From: Sphingobacteriales bacterium
Lineage (GTDB): Bacteria; Bacteroidota; Bacteroidia; Sphingobacteriales; Sphingobacteriaceae
DNA length: 37,555 bases
Reading direction: 5' to 3'
Assembly: GCA_004292865.1 (NCBI GenBank)
Contig: RDXP01000119.1
Span: 1-37,555, forward strand
Under the pieces are notes generated by a model. It made no database searches. It was not told where the DNA came from and saw only the letters and a program-made list of their open reading frames with translations. The translations under genes and the position numbers were made by a program. This document shows positions 16,428 to 26,596 of the stretch, piece after piece (position 1 is the first letter of the stretch; each line of letters starts with the position of its first letter).

Positions 16428-16492
16428 TTTTAAGCCTAAGAAAGCTAACAGCATTAAATTTTAATAATACATTTGAACTAAATTTTTTAAAT

Positions 16493-17449
16493 ATGAAAAC
16501 ATCATTCGATTTTGAAAAACCTATTACCGAGCTGCAATTACAGGTTGAAAAAGTAAAGCAAATAGCCGATAAAACCAAAGTAAATATGAATGCTACGTTA
16601 AAAGAACTGGATAAAAAAATTGAAGATGCCAAAGAAATGGTGTATCATAATTTAACAGGCTGGCAACAGGTGCAAATTTCACGCCATCCCGAAAGGCCAT
16701 ATACCTTAGAGTATATTGAAAAAATAGCCGATGATTTTATTGAGATGCATGGCGACCGTACCGTAAAAGACGATAAAGCAATTGTAGGTGGCTTTGGTAG
16801 TATAAACGGGCAAACGGTAATGTTTATAGGCCACCAAAAGGGTATAAATACTAAAATGCGCCAATACCGTAATTTTGGTATGGCCAATCCCGAGGGATAC
16901 CGTAAAGCATTGCGCTTGATGAAAATAGCCGAAAAATTTAACAAACCTGTGGTTACTTTTATTGATACCCCGGGTGCCTACCCAGGCTTAGAAGCCGAAG
17001 AACGTGGCCAAGGCGAAGCTATAGCCCGTAACCTACTGGAAATGTCGGTTTTAAAAGTTCCTATTATATGTATTGTAATAGGCGAAGGCGCATCGGGTGG
17101 CGCACTAGGCATAGGTATAGGCGATAAGGTGTATATGCTTGAGCATACTTGGTATTCGGTAATTTCGCCCGAGTCGTGTTCATCAATTTTATGGCGCAGC
17201 TGGGATTTTAAAGAACGGGCAGCCGAGTGTTTAAAGCTTACCGCCGATGATATGTACGGCAATAAACTAATTGATGGTATTATTGAGGAGCCACTGGGCG
17301 GTGCACACCAAAACCCCGATGCTATGGCTGCTACCATCAAAGAAAAATTAATTACCGATTTGGCATTACTAAAAAAGAAAAAAATAGACGTTTTAATTAA
17401 CGAAAGGATAGAAAAATTTTGTGCTATGGGCCAGGTGGTGGAGAATTAA
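16493..17449 (+). CDS. accA: Acetyl-CoA carboxylase carboxyltransferase subunit alpha
   Basis: AccA, with AccD, transfers the carboxyl group from biotin to acetyl-CoA, giving malonyl-CoA for fatty-acid synthesis. The 318 residues match the family. The N-terminal coiled region ([20 protein letters not shown]) precedes [20 protein letters not shown]. The crotonase-like core shows [38 protein letters not shown] and the oxyanion-hole region [20 protein letters not shown]. It also has [14 protein letters not shown] and a C-terminal helix. accD is not adjacent. The gene converges on fic; no clear terminator is visible in the 146 bp between them. Confidence 0.97.
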   Translation: MKTSFDFEKPITELQLQVEKVKQIADKTKVNMNATLKELDKKIEDAKEMVYHNLTGWQQVQISRHPERPYTLEYIEKIADDFIEMHGDRTVKDDKAIVGGFGSINGQTVMFIGHQKGINTKMRQYRNFGMANPEGYRKALRLMKIAEKFNKPVVTFIDTPGAYPGLEAEERGQGEAIARNLLEMSVLKVPIICIVIGEGASGGALGIGIGDKVYMLEHTWYSVISPESCSSILWRSWDFKERAAECLKLTADDMYGNKLIDGIIEEPLGGAHQNPDAMAATIKEKLITDLALLKKKKIDVLINERIEKFCAMGQVVEN

Positions 17450-17582
17450 AAAATAGATTTTTTAATCTTGATTATAATAATTGCATTTTTGGTTATTTTA
17501 AAATTAGGCAAAAAATTATTATTTTAATTTTGTTCGAATTGTTTAGACATTTATGTTTGTTAATTCTTGTTAGTTTTAAAAT

Positions 17583-17598
17583 AATTGGCAAGTATTTA
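17583..17598 (+). repeat. Half-site of the fic-flanking repeat, overlapping the fic stop codon
   Basis: AATTGGCAAGTATTTA here equals the reverse complement of 16 of the 17 bases in the left arm of the palindrome upstream of fic (18920-18936). It differs by one base from the right arm (18944-18959) in direct orientation. The fic stop codon (TTA on the plus strand, 17596-17598) is its last three bases. Confidence 0.8.
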
Positions 17599-18888
17599 TT
17601 TCTTTATTAGATTTTCAAATTGCGCTGAACGTATAAAATTACTTTTTACGTTATTTACAGGTATCATTTGCATATAGCCTAATGCAACAAGTTTAGTTAA
17701 ATCTGTACGAGCAGTAAAATTGGCTATTAAAAACCTATTGGCTATTTCTTTTACAGAAAAAACTACATCAGGTTCATCATATAATATTTTTAAAATTTGG
17801 GCTTGCCTTTCGTTTACATTGGCAAGTTTTAAAAATTGTGCAACTTGAACATTTTCTTGTTGTTTTTCTTTTATATATTTTTTTAATGCTTCAAAAGCTT
17901 TATGCATTACCTCTATATGATAGGTAACAAAATAAGTTAAATCCAATTCGTCTATTTCGGTGTATAAATATGCTTTTTCATATTTGTTTTTACTGCCTTG
18001 TATAATTTTTGATATAGATAAATATTCGGTAAGCCAGTAACCTTTTTTTAATAAATACCAATAAAATAACGCCCGGGCTGTACGCCCATTACCATCTGTA
18101 AAAGGATGTATCCAACCTATCATAAAATGAATGATGATACCTTTTAAAATAGGATGTATAAAATCATTTTCGTTATCTGTATTAAAAAACAAACAAAGTT
18201 CGGATATAAGATTTTGGATTTCATTATGTTTAGGTGGGGTATGTACTACCTCACTTGTACTGTGGTTTACAACGTAAACATCATCCGAATTTCTAAAAGC
18301 TCTTTCTTCAGTTGTGCTACCTAATGTTCTATTACACATTAAGTGATGTATTTGCAATAAATTTTCTGGGGTTAGGTCATCATTTTTGTGTGCTACAATA
18401 TGATTAATAGTGTAATAATTATTTACAATCATTTGATCGCTTTTATTTTTGGGCTTTATTTCTTTGCGAAGCATTTCTTTTGCCTTTTTACGGGTAGTTG
18501 CTGCGCCCTCCATAATGCTGCTACTAATTGCCTCTTCCATTATAGCACTTACCAAATATCTTGCCTTATCTTGTTCGGGTATTACACTTTTTGCACCCAT
18601 ATATCCACCAATGTGCATATCAAACTGATGAAGTGATTTTTGAACATAATCGGTATTGTAATACTTAAAAATATGTTGATTTAGAGGTAATAATTTATAA
18701 TTCAAGTGCCTTATGAGTTTTGTGTTTTCCCACAATTCTTCAGCACTAAGTCCATCTATTTTTTTATATTTAATTTTATCCCAATACAAATACTCGGTAT
18801 TTAGTTCTTTTATTTTATATGCTAGTTTAGGATGATTCATCCTTTGTAATGCATCAGTTAAATTGTATGGCGGTGCTGTTTCTATCAT
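17596..18888 (-). CDS. Fic-domain protein (AMPylator) with C-terminal winged-helix region
   Basis: This 430-residue Fic protein has the catalytic motif HPFTDGNGRTAR (H261 onward), intact for AMP transfer to a target hydroxyl. Upstream is the auto-inhibitory motif [S/T]xxxE[G/N] as SSIMEG with E127, placing it in class II (inhibitory helix N-terminal in the same chain). The N-terminal part (1-120) resembles the DUF4172/Fic_N-type region. The last ~70 residues (NERQAQILKILYDEPDVVFS, then a TARTDLTKLVALGYMQ segment) look like a winged helix that could bind DNA. No antitoxin gene is adjacent. Copies of one palindromic motif flank it. The low GC content suggests later acquisition. Confidence 0.92.
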   Translation of the reverse strand: MIETAPPYNLTDALQRMNHPKLAYKIKELNTEYLYWDKIKYKKIDGLSAEELWENTKLIRHLNYKLLPLNQHIFKYYNTDYVQKSLHQFDMHIGGYMGAKSVIPEQDKARYLVSAIMEEAISSSIMEGAATTRKKAKEMLRKEIKPKNKSDQMIVNNYYTINHIVAHKNDDLTPENLLQIHHLMCNRTLGSTTEERAFRNSDDVYVVNHSTSEVVHTPPKHNEIQNLISELCLFFNTDNENDFIHPILKGIIIHFMIGWIHPFTDGNGRTARALFYWYLLKKGYWLTEYLSISKIIQGSKNKYEKAYLYTEIDELDLTYFVTYHIEVMHKAFEALKKYIKEKQQENVQVAQFLKLANVNERQAQILKILYDEPDVVFSVKEIANRFLIANFTARTDLTKLVALGYMQMIPVNNVKSNFIRSAQFENLIKK

Positions 18889-18904
18889 GATTATAACAAA
18901 TGAT

Positions 18905-18934
18905 TAAATGTAAAGGTAAGTAAATACTTGCCAA
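18905..18934 (-). promoter_or_regulatory. Candidate promoter of fic
   Basis: On the minus strand, TTG (18934-18932), a 19-nt spacer and TACATTTA (18912-18905) fit the Bacteroidota promoter with one mismatch in the -7 box. The -33 element lies inside the long palindrome 18920-18960. Confidence 0.5.
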
Positions 18935-18960
18935 TTATGCTAGAATTAGCAAGTATTTAC
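18920..18960. promoter_or_regulatory. 17-bp palindrome over the fic promoter, candidate operator
   Basis: GTAAATACTTGCCAATT (18920-18936) and AATTAGCAAGTATTTAC (18944-18960) are inverted arms with one mismatch around a 7-bp centre. It overlaps the predicted -33 box and spacer of the fic promoter. It could be a repressor site for the winged-helix end of Fic itself. The remaining intergenic stretch down to 19142 shows nothing else. Confidence 0.65.
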
Positions 18961-19142
18961 ACAAACATTTGTTGCAATAACCTCATTCTTTCATTCCTGT
19001 GTATTTTGTATTAGCGTATTATCTTCTTTAAATCTCAATTATCTAAATTTTTATTTGCTTGATTTTAAGTTTGAAGGATTTAGAATATCCTGATTAATTC
19101 TTATCTAATCTTTACTATTCACTGTAAATTTCTTTATATATT

Positions 19143-20828
<1,686 letters not shown>

Positions 20829-20889
20829 TTACATTTTGATAGGTATTATTTAGTTTAAATAACTGGGCTTTTAAAAAAAAATATTAACA

Positions 20890-21618
20890 CTAGTTTATTT
20901 GTTTTTCTAATTTTATTTTAATGTTTGAAAAATACAAATCAGTAAGCCCTTCGTAACCACTATCTGTACCAATAATTATCCAAATTTGGCCATTTGAATT
21001 GGTTAATGCCAAAAATGGTGAAGCGCTATTACGGCTTATTAATGTATGATTTCGTGTATCATCTGCAACACCAATATTGCCTAAAATTTGCATATCAATA
21101 CCTGTAATCTTTTGGTTTGCTTTATCAATATTTAACCTATAAAAGTTGTTACCATCTTTTATGTTTTTAGGCTCGTATGCTTTTGCACCCGCTTTTAATG
21201 TAACACCTTCGCCTGGTGCACCACCAACACCTACTGCATTTGTTGGTGCGTTTGAGGCCATTTCTACTTCAAAAGTTATTTTATATAAAGTATTGGGAAC
21301 TAAGCCCGATAAGTTTTTTTTTACATACATAAATAAGTCATCGCTACGGTTCATGCCTTTTATACGCAACCCTTTTTGAGCAGGCACAATGCTGGCAGGT
21401 AAAGTAGCATAGCCATACAGCATTTGATAAAGCACTAAACTATCGTTTAACGATAACGTTGATGGATAATCGGAGTAGCCATAAACCCAACCTTCGCTAT
21501 CGTTTTCAAAAGTATAATTTAACAAAATAGGATTTTCTATTACCAAAGGCTTTGGTGTTTTTTTACATGCTTGTAAGCCTATAATTATAATAGTAAGTAT
21601 TCGTATTATCTTTTTCAT
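20890..21618 (-). CDS. Secreted lipoprotein of unknown function
   Basis: This 242-residue protein begins with a lipoprotein signal (MKKIIRILTIIIIGLQAC, Cys at 18), so it is anchored to a membrane, probably the outer one. The mature part is predicted to be mostly beta strands and has recognisable blocks: YTFENDSEGWVYGYSDYP, GLRIKGMNRSDDLFMYVKK, LVPNTLYKITFEVEMASN and VGVGGAPGEGVTLKAGAKA. It ends with IWIIIGTDSGYEGLTDLYFS. I recall near-identical block order in uncharacterised Bacteroidota and other lipoproteins. The jelly-roll-like pattern is reminiscent of carbohydrate-binding modules, but no ligand is known. It has no evident operon partner. Confidence 0.8.
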   Translation of the reverse strand: MKKIIRILTIIIIGLQACKKTPKPLVIENPILLNYTFENDSEGWVYGYSDYPSTLSLNDSLVLYQMLYGYATLPASIVPAQKGLRIKGMNRSDDLFMYVKKNLSGLVPNTLYKITFEVEMASNAPTNAVGVGGAPGEGVTLKAGAKAYEPKNIKDGNNFYRLNIDKANQKITGIDMQILGNIGVADDTRNHTLISRNSASPFLALTNSNGQIWIIIGTDSGYEGLTDLYFSNIKIKLEKQIN

Positions 21619-22086
21619 ATCGTTTTTTTTTATAAATTTAATATCGGTTCGTATTATTTTAAACGCAATTAATAAAATTTTATTTATGAAATTAAATTTT
21701 ATTTTAACTTTTTAATACGCTGTATTTCAAGTATAAAATATTGTATTTAAAATTTTTAAACAAAATAAAACAATTCAAATTTATAATTATAAACCGACAT
21801 ATTATTTTTTCAATTAAAAAATTTAAGTGTTACAGGTACAAAGGCGGGGCTAGCGCTAGGTAAAAAATACTAGCTTCGGTTTTTCAAAATATTTTAAAAC
21901 AATTAGCTTATACGGTGTAAAAAATTGCGCAATTGTAGCCATCAATTTTACAAAAAGTTAATGGCATAAAAATAATATTGCGTTTATATTACCCTTATTT
22001 AAAATATTTATTTGCACCCAAATTTTAGTTACTATTGTTTTATATTTGCAGCAAAGGGCGTAAAATTGTCCTGTTAATTTTTAATT
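21619..22086. other. Gene-free AT-rich region with a small GC-rich hairpin
   Basis: This 468-bp divergent spacer between a lipoprotein gene and gpmI is very AT-rich and has no plausible ORF. A GC-rich island at 21843-21878 (GGCGGGGCTAGCGC and a matching CTAGC at 21870-21874) can form a short hairpin. Near the right end is the gpmI -7 box. Nothing else is recognised. Confidence 0.6.
22041..22048 (+). promoter_or_regulatory. -7 box of the gpmI promoter
   Basis: TATATTTG is an exact match to TAnnTTTG, 38 bp before the gpmI ATG. A TTTG at 22011-22014 is 26 bp upstream, which is further than usual for a -33 element. Confidence 0.5.
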
Positions 22087-23592
22087 ATGGAAAACAAAAA
22101 AGTTGCCTTACTTATTTTAGATGGCTGGGGATTTGGTAAAAACGATGCTTCAAATGCGGTGCTTGCCGCCAATACTCCTTTTTTTGATTATTGTTTAGCA
22201 CATTATCCAAATGCTACATTGCAGGCCTCGGGCGAATACGTGGGCCTACCCGAAGGGCAAATGGGCAACTCCGAAGTAGGCCATATAAATTTAGGTGCTG
22301 GCAGTGTGGTTTACCAAGAACTTGGCAAGATAAATAAAGCAGTAAAAGATGGCGATTTTAACACCAACCCTGTACTACAAACCGCATTTGATTACGCCCT
22401 TGCCAACAATAAAAAAGTACATTTTATAGGCTTAGTAAGCGATGGTGGCGTACATTCGCATACAGCCCACTTACGTGGATTATGTGCCGCCGCCATAAAT
22501 ACTGGCCTGCAAAAAGTGTTTATCCACGCTTTTTTAGATGGCCGAGATACCGACCCAAACTCGGGCTTAGCCTATATAGAAACCCTACAAACCGATATTA
22601 AAAACACACCTGTAAAAATAGCTACCGCCATTGGCCGGTATTACGCCATGGATAGAGATAACCGCTGGGAACGGGTAAAATTGGCCTACGATGTAATGGT
22701 TAAAGGAATTGGCGAACCCACAACCGATGTAAGCAAATCTATACAAACATCGTACCTAAATGGCGTTACCGACGAATTTATAAAACCCATAGTAGCCCAC
22801 AGCGATGGCTTAATAGAAACAGGCGATGTAGTAATATGCTTTAATTTTAGAACCGACCGTGGCCGCGAAATTACCATAGCCCTAACACAAAAAGATTTCC
22901 CCGAATACGAAATGAAGCAACTGCCCCTTCATTATATTACCATGACTACCTACGACGAAACTTTTAAAAACGTAAGCGTAGTATTTACCAAACACGATTT
23001 AAAAAATACCTTAGGCGAAGTATTAGAGCTAAACCATAAAAACCAAATTCGTATTGCCGAAACCGAAAAATACCCACATGTAACTTTTTTCTTCTCGGGA
23101 GGGCGAGAAAAAGAGTTTACGAACGAGCGAAGAATAATGATACCATCGCCCAAGGTAGCCACTTACGATATGCAGCCCGAAATGAGTGCCGCCGGAATTA
23201 GAGATGCCATTATCCCCGAAATACAAAAAGGCTGGGCCGATTTTATATGCCTAAACTTTGCCAACCCCGATATGGTAGGCCATACTGGCGTATTTAATGC
23301 CGTAATAAAAGCCGTAGAAACCGTAGATGCCTGCGCCAAAGCAGTGGTAGAAGCTGGGCAAAAAAACGGCTACTCGTTTATTATAATTGCCGACCATGGC
23401 AATGCCGATTTTATGATAAACGCCGATGGAACTGCCAATACAGCACACACTACCAACCTGGTTCCCTGCATATTAATTGATAGCGAATACAAACACGTTA
23501 AAGATGGTAAACTAAGCGATATTGCCCCCACTATTTTAAAAATGATGCACCTTACCGCACCAGCCGAAATGAGTGGTAATGTATTGGTATAA
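22087..23592 (+). CDS. gpmI: 2,3-bisphosphoglycerate-independent phosphoglycerate mutase
   Basis: GpmI interconverts 3- and 2-phosphoglycerate in glycolysis and gluconeogenesis using two Mn ions. The 501-residue length fits. Metal and catalytic sites are visible: D12 in LLILDGWGFG, the phosphorylated Ser62 in GQMGNSEVGHINLGAG, the domain with VHSHTAHL, DGRDTDPNSG and RYYAMDRDNRWERV, FNFRTDRGREIT, and the C-terminal NFANPDMVGHTG and IADHGNAD metal ligands. A small lipoprotein gene starts one base after the stop, so the two are probably co-transcribed. Confidence 0.97.
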   Translation: MENKKVALLILDGWGFGKNDASNAVLAANTPFFDYCLAHYPNATLQASGEYVGLPEGQMGNSEVGHINLGAGSVVYQELGKINKAVKDGDFNTNPVLQTAFDYALANNKKVHFIGLVSDGGVHSHTAHLRGLCAAAINTGLQKVFIHAFLDGRDTDPNSGLAYIETLQTDIKNTPVKIATAIGRYYAMDRDNRWERVKLAYDVMVKGIGEPTTDVSKSIQTSYLNGVTDEFIKPIVAHSDGLIETGDVVICFNFRTDRGREITIALTQKDFPEYEMKQLPLHYITMTTYDETFKNVSVVFTKHDLKNTLGEVLELNHKNQIRIAETEKYPHVTFFFSGGREKEFTNERRIMIPSPKVATYDMQPEMSAAGIRDAIIPEIQKGWADFICLNFANPDMVGHTGVFNAVIKAVETVDACAKAVVEAGQKNGYSFIIIADHGNADFMINADGTANTAHTTNLVPCILIDSEYKHVKDGKLSDIAPTILKMMHLTAPAEMSGNVLV

Positions 23593-23593
23593 A

Positions 23594-24136
23594 ATGAAAA
23601 TTTACCGTTTTTTTGTACTTATAATTATTATTCCCCTTTGCGGGGGATGCCTTAAAAGCACCACAAAAAACACAAAACCCGAAATATACTATTTCGATTT
23701 AAAAACTTTTTTTAACAACGAAGCCCACAGATTAACCAAAGCCAATAAAACAATAAACAAAACAGTATGGCTAAATAATACACCCGAAAAAAAGCAAATT
23801 AAAATCACAAAATGGGCAAGCGAACTCTCGTTTTTTAGCAATTCGGACATCAATAAAACCGCCTGGCAAAACAGCTACCGTAAAGATAGTACCGCTACCA
23901 AAATTACATACACCGCCAAGTTTTCGGATTTAAAAACCCGTAGCATTACCATTTACATCGTAAATAAAAAACCAATACGCATAAAAATTATTAACCACCA
24001 AAAAAATTATATTTTCGAAAACTGGGAAAATTTACTGTATTTACCCGATGCGTTTTATAGAATTGAAAAAAAACAAAAATTGCTATTTTGGGATGCCGAT
24101 GTGTATAAAGTGGAGGGTTTTTTTACAGCCTTGTAA
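23594..24136 (+). CDS. Small lipoprotein of unknown function, co-transcribed with gpmI
   Basis: This 180-residue protein starts at ATG 23594, one base after the gpmI stop; an in-frame GTG at 23573 inside gpmI would add seven residues before the signal peptide and is less likely. The signal peptide (KIYRFFVLIIIIPLCGGC) ends in a lipobox-like CGGC. The mature part has a block YFDLKTFFNNEAHRLTKANK, then a long predicted beta sheet with DINKTAWQNSYRKDSTATKI and ending FWDADVYKVEGFF. It resembles uncharacterised lipoproteins that I recall from Sphingobacteriaceae. Its link to glycolysis is positional only. Confidence 0.78.
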   Translation: MKIYRFFVLIIIIPLCGGCLKSTTKNTKPEIYYFDLKTFFNNEAHRLTKANKTINKTVWLNNTPEKKQIKITKWASELSFFSNSDINKTAWQNSYRKDSTATKITYTAKFSDLKTRSITIYIVNKKPIRIKIINHQKNYIFENWENLLYLPDAFYRIEKKQKLLFWDADVYKVEGFFTAL

Positions 24137-24210
24137 ACCTATAAACCTTAGTTTGATTGTTAAAATAGGGAATAAATAGTTTTAAACAACTGATATTTAA
24201 TATTTTAAAA

Positions 24211-24365
24211 CATCAATAACGGCAGTAGCCTATCGGCTGGTAAGCGGGCATTCTTTTTTTACGCCTTATCTCCCACCTTCGGCAAGCGAGGGATAAACAA
24301 ATAAAAAAAGATACTTGCCAGCTGGCAAGCAGGTAGCGGACAGCGTGTTTAAACGCCCAAATTAT
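24211..24365. repeat. Dispersed palindromic repeat, second long copy
   Basis: It has the same plan as the copy at 16071-16189. The left end carries GGCAGTAGCC, the centre has T-tract and A-tract arms with CTTATCTCCC facing GAGGGATAA, and the right end reads CAGCGTGTTTAAACGCCCAAAT. An inner palindrome CTTGCCAGCTGGCAAG lies at 24314-24329. No gene is seen in 24137-24508 apart from this repeat and a promoter-like motif. Confidence 0.8.
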
Positions 24366-24471
24366 TATTGCGATATTAAAAATCAGTGTTTTATCACTCA
24401 AACACAAAGTATAAATATTAATTTTAAGATACTAATCTCCCGAAATTATAAATCAAATAGACACATAGCTT

Positions 24472-24484
24472 TAAATAATTTGTA
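24472..24484 (+). promoter_or_regulatory. Promoter-like motif before the ter operon
   Basis: TAAATAATTTGTA lies 24 bp before the first ter gene; its TAATTTG resembles a -7 box one base short. The same 13-mer occurs at 35705-35717, 36 bp before the alpha-2-macroglobulin-like gene. Confidence 0.35.
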
Positions 24485-24508
24485 GATTTACAATTTACAA
24501 TAATAATT

Positions 24509-25198
24509 ATGCCTTATTTTAAACATTATTCTTTCGATTTGTGGTTAACACTCATAAAATCAAACCCATTATTTAAAATAGAACGTACAAAATTTTTTTA
24601 CGAAAATTTTAACCCTTTACATAAAACATTAGAAGAGATTGCCCTAATTTTTAGGCAGATTGATGTTATGTGCAATAGCATTAACGAAAAAACAGGTAAA
24701 AATATCGATGCCGACGAAATGTATTTAATGGTAATTAACACCATAAATAATTTTTCTAATAATTTTGAAACTATTGATACCGAGTTACTTTACAATCAAA
24801 TGGAAACTTTAGTATTTAAACACCTACCAATTGTTTATTGCAATGAAACAATTAATGTTTTATCGCATCTAAAGCAAAACAGCAATTGCACTATGAATAT
24901 TTTAAGCAATACTGGTTTTATAAAAGGGCAAACATTAAGAAAAGTGTTAAATCAAATAGGTTTATTCAGTTTTTTTGATTTTCAGTTATATTCCGATGAA
25001 GAGCAGGTATCAAAACCTAATCCAAAATTTTTTAGTTTAATGCTTAAAAAAATATGTGTACTAAATGGCGACTACCTATTAAACGACATTGTACACGTGG
25101 GCGATAACCCCAATGCCGATATTAAAGGAGCTAATTCAATACGTATAAATAGTATGTTGATAAACGCAAACCATCAAACCATAAAAAATTTACTATGA
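24509..25198 (+). CDS. HAD-superfamily protein of the ter operon
   Basis: This 229-residue HAD-fold protein is the first gene of the ter operon. Motif I reads YSFDLWLTLI: the nucleophile D10 is present, but the second Asp of the usual DxD is Trp (W12). Motif II is in NILSNTGF, the motif III lysine is in EEQVSKPNPKFF, and motif IV is HVGDNPNADIKGA. HAD proteins with DxW can act on non-phosphate or unusual substrates. In ter systems described by comparative genomics, HAD and phosphoribosyltransferase genes were proposed to make a nucleoside-like metabolite. It overlaps the next gene by 4 nt (ATGA). Confidence 0.85.
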   Translation: MPYFKHYSFDLWLTLIKSNPLFKIERTKFFYENFNPLHKTLEEIALIFRQIDVMCNSINEKTGKNIDADEMYLMVINTINNFSNNFETIDTELLYNQMETLVFKHLPIVYCNETINVLSHLKQNSNCTMNILSNTGFIKGQTLRKVLNQIGLFSFFDFQLYSDEEQVSKPNPKFFSLMLKKICVLNGDYLLNDIVHVGDNPNADIKGANSIRINSMLINANHQTIKNLL

Positions 25199-26034
25199 TT
25201 AAAGCAGTAACCTACTCGCTACATAAAATAAATAATACCGTAAGTTTCGGCTTTAACCCTAGCCATTACAGTAGTTTTAAATTTGGCGATGATAAAATTG
25301 CGCAACAATATGGCAGTAGCCTGGCCGATGGATTTATAAAAAATGTTTTACAAAATATGGAAATAAACCAGCAGATTGTAGTGATATCAAGCCCATATTC
25401 GTTTATACCCACCGCAACTTTTGCCATGAAAAACCATTTCGTGTTTAAACTGAATAGGTGGTTAGCGCATAATAATTTACCAGTTGTGCAAGAAACAAAA
25501 GTGCACCGTACTGTAACTTATAAAGAAGATTACGGCGAACTATGTGCCCAACAACGTATTGATTTAATAAGCAACGATTCGTTTCATATTGATAAGGATT
25601 TTTTGAATAATAAAATTCTTGTATTTTTAGATGATATTAAAATTACGGGTAGCCACGAACGTATGATTTTTAATATGGTAAAACAATATCAATTACATAA
25701 CGAAATTTATATGCTGTACTTTGCCGAACTAATAAACGATACCATACACCCAAAAATTGAAAATTATTTGAATTACTACCAAGTAAAATCTATTTTTGAT
25801 TTAGATGCAATTATAAACAGTGGTAATTTTTGTATCAACACCCGCATTGTAAAATATATTTTAAATACCGCTAGCGAGAGTTTTTTGGTTTTTTTAAATA
25901 ATCAGAATCAAAATTTTATAGACCAACTGTACAATATGGCTTTAGGTAACGGTTACCACAATATTGATAGTTACGCACAAAACTTAAATCACATAAAAAA
26001 TCATTTAACTTTAAACACTTATAAATTAGCATAA
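25195..26034 (+). CDS. Phosphoribosyltransferase-like protein of the ter operon
   Basis: This 279-residue protein has a PRPP-binding-type loop at VFLDDIKITGSHE (D146, D147), matching the hhhhDDxxxTG signature of type I phosphoribosyltransferases. The region before it (FIKNVLQNMEINQQIVVISS) fits the Rossmann-like core. The C-terminal third (about 190-279) is helical and not recognised. It begins within the stop of the HAD gene (ATGA overlap) and ends one base before the first terD, so translation is probably coupled. Such enzymes occur in several ter gene clusters; the substrate here is not known. Confidence 0.82.
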   Translation: MIKAVTYSLHKINNTVSFGFNPSHYSSFKFGDDKIAQQYGSSLADGFIKNVLQNMEINQQIVVISSPYSFIPTATFAMKNHFVFKLNRWLAHNNLPVVQETKVHRTVTYKEDYGELCAQQRIDLISNDSFHIDKDFLNNKILVFLDDIKITGSHERMIFNMVKQYQLHNEIYMLYFAELINDTIHPKIENYLNYYQVKSIFDLDAIINSGNFCINTRIVKYILNTASESFLVFLNNQNQNFIDQLYNMALGNGYHNIDSYAQNLNHIKNHLTLNTYKLA

Positions 26035-26035
26035 T

Positions 26036-26590
26036 ATGGCAATTAACTTGCAAAAAGGACAGCGTGAAAACATACACGCACCAAAGTTTACAATTGGTTT
26101 AGGTTGGGATACCAACAGCTCATCTACTGGTACAGCATTCGATTTAGATGCCTCAATTTTTATTTTGGGCGAAAACAAAAAGTTGCTTTCCGAAGATCAT
26201 TTTATTTTTTATAACCACTTAAAATCGCCCGATGGCGCAGTAGAACATACAGGGGATAACCTTACCGGTGATGGTGCTGGCGACGATGAACAAATACTGG
26301 TTGACTTATCTAAAATTACTGCCACCGCCACCGAAATTTGTGTGGTTGTAACCATACACGAAGCCGAAACTCGCAAACAAAATTTTGGGCAAGTACGCAA
26401 CTCGTTTGTTCGTGTTTTTAACTCAGAAACTAATGATGTTATTTTAAAATACGAGTTGGAAGAGGATTTTTCTATTGAAACAGCTGTTGAATTTGGAAGG
26501 ATATACAAACGCGAAGGCAACTGGAAATTTGAAGCCGTAGGCGTAGGTATGAAAGGTGGTTTACAAGATTATTTAACTAAATATAACTAA
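26036..26590 (+). CDS. terD: TerD-family stress protein (first copy)
   Basis: This 184-residue TerD-domain protein starts AINLQKGQRENIHAPK and contains both acidic Ca-binding blocks: FDLDASIFILGEN, and HTGDNLTGDGAGDDEQILVD. It continues with the FGQVRNSFVRVFN and FEAVGVGMKGG strands. TerD proteins bind calcium and are needed for tellurite, colicin and phage resistance phenotypes; the mechanism is unknown. It follows the PRT-like gene by one base and precedes the second terD by 6 bp. Confidence 0.95.
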   Translation: MAINLQKGQRENIHAPKFTIGLGWDTNSSSTGTAFDLDASIFILGENKKLLSEDHFIFYNHLKSPDGAVEHTGDNLTGDGAGDDEQILVDLSKITATATEICVVVTIHEAETRKQNFGQVRNSFVRVFNSETNDVILKYELEEDFSIETAVEFGRIYKREGNWKFEAVGVGMKGGLQDYLTKYN

Positions 26591-26596
26591 TACAAA

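Noticed and set aside
17419-17610. Plus-strand 63-codon ORF overlapping the accA end and the fic end
   Set aside because: It overlaps both real genes in other frames, its sequence is low-complexity and AT-driven, and it has no family-like pattern.
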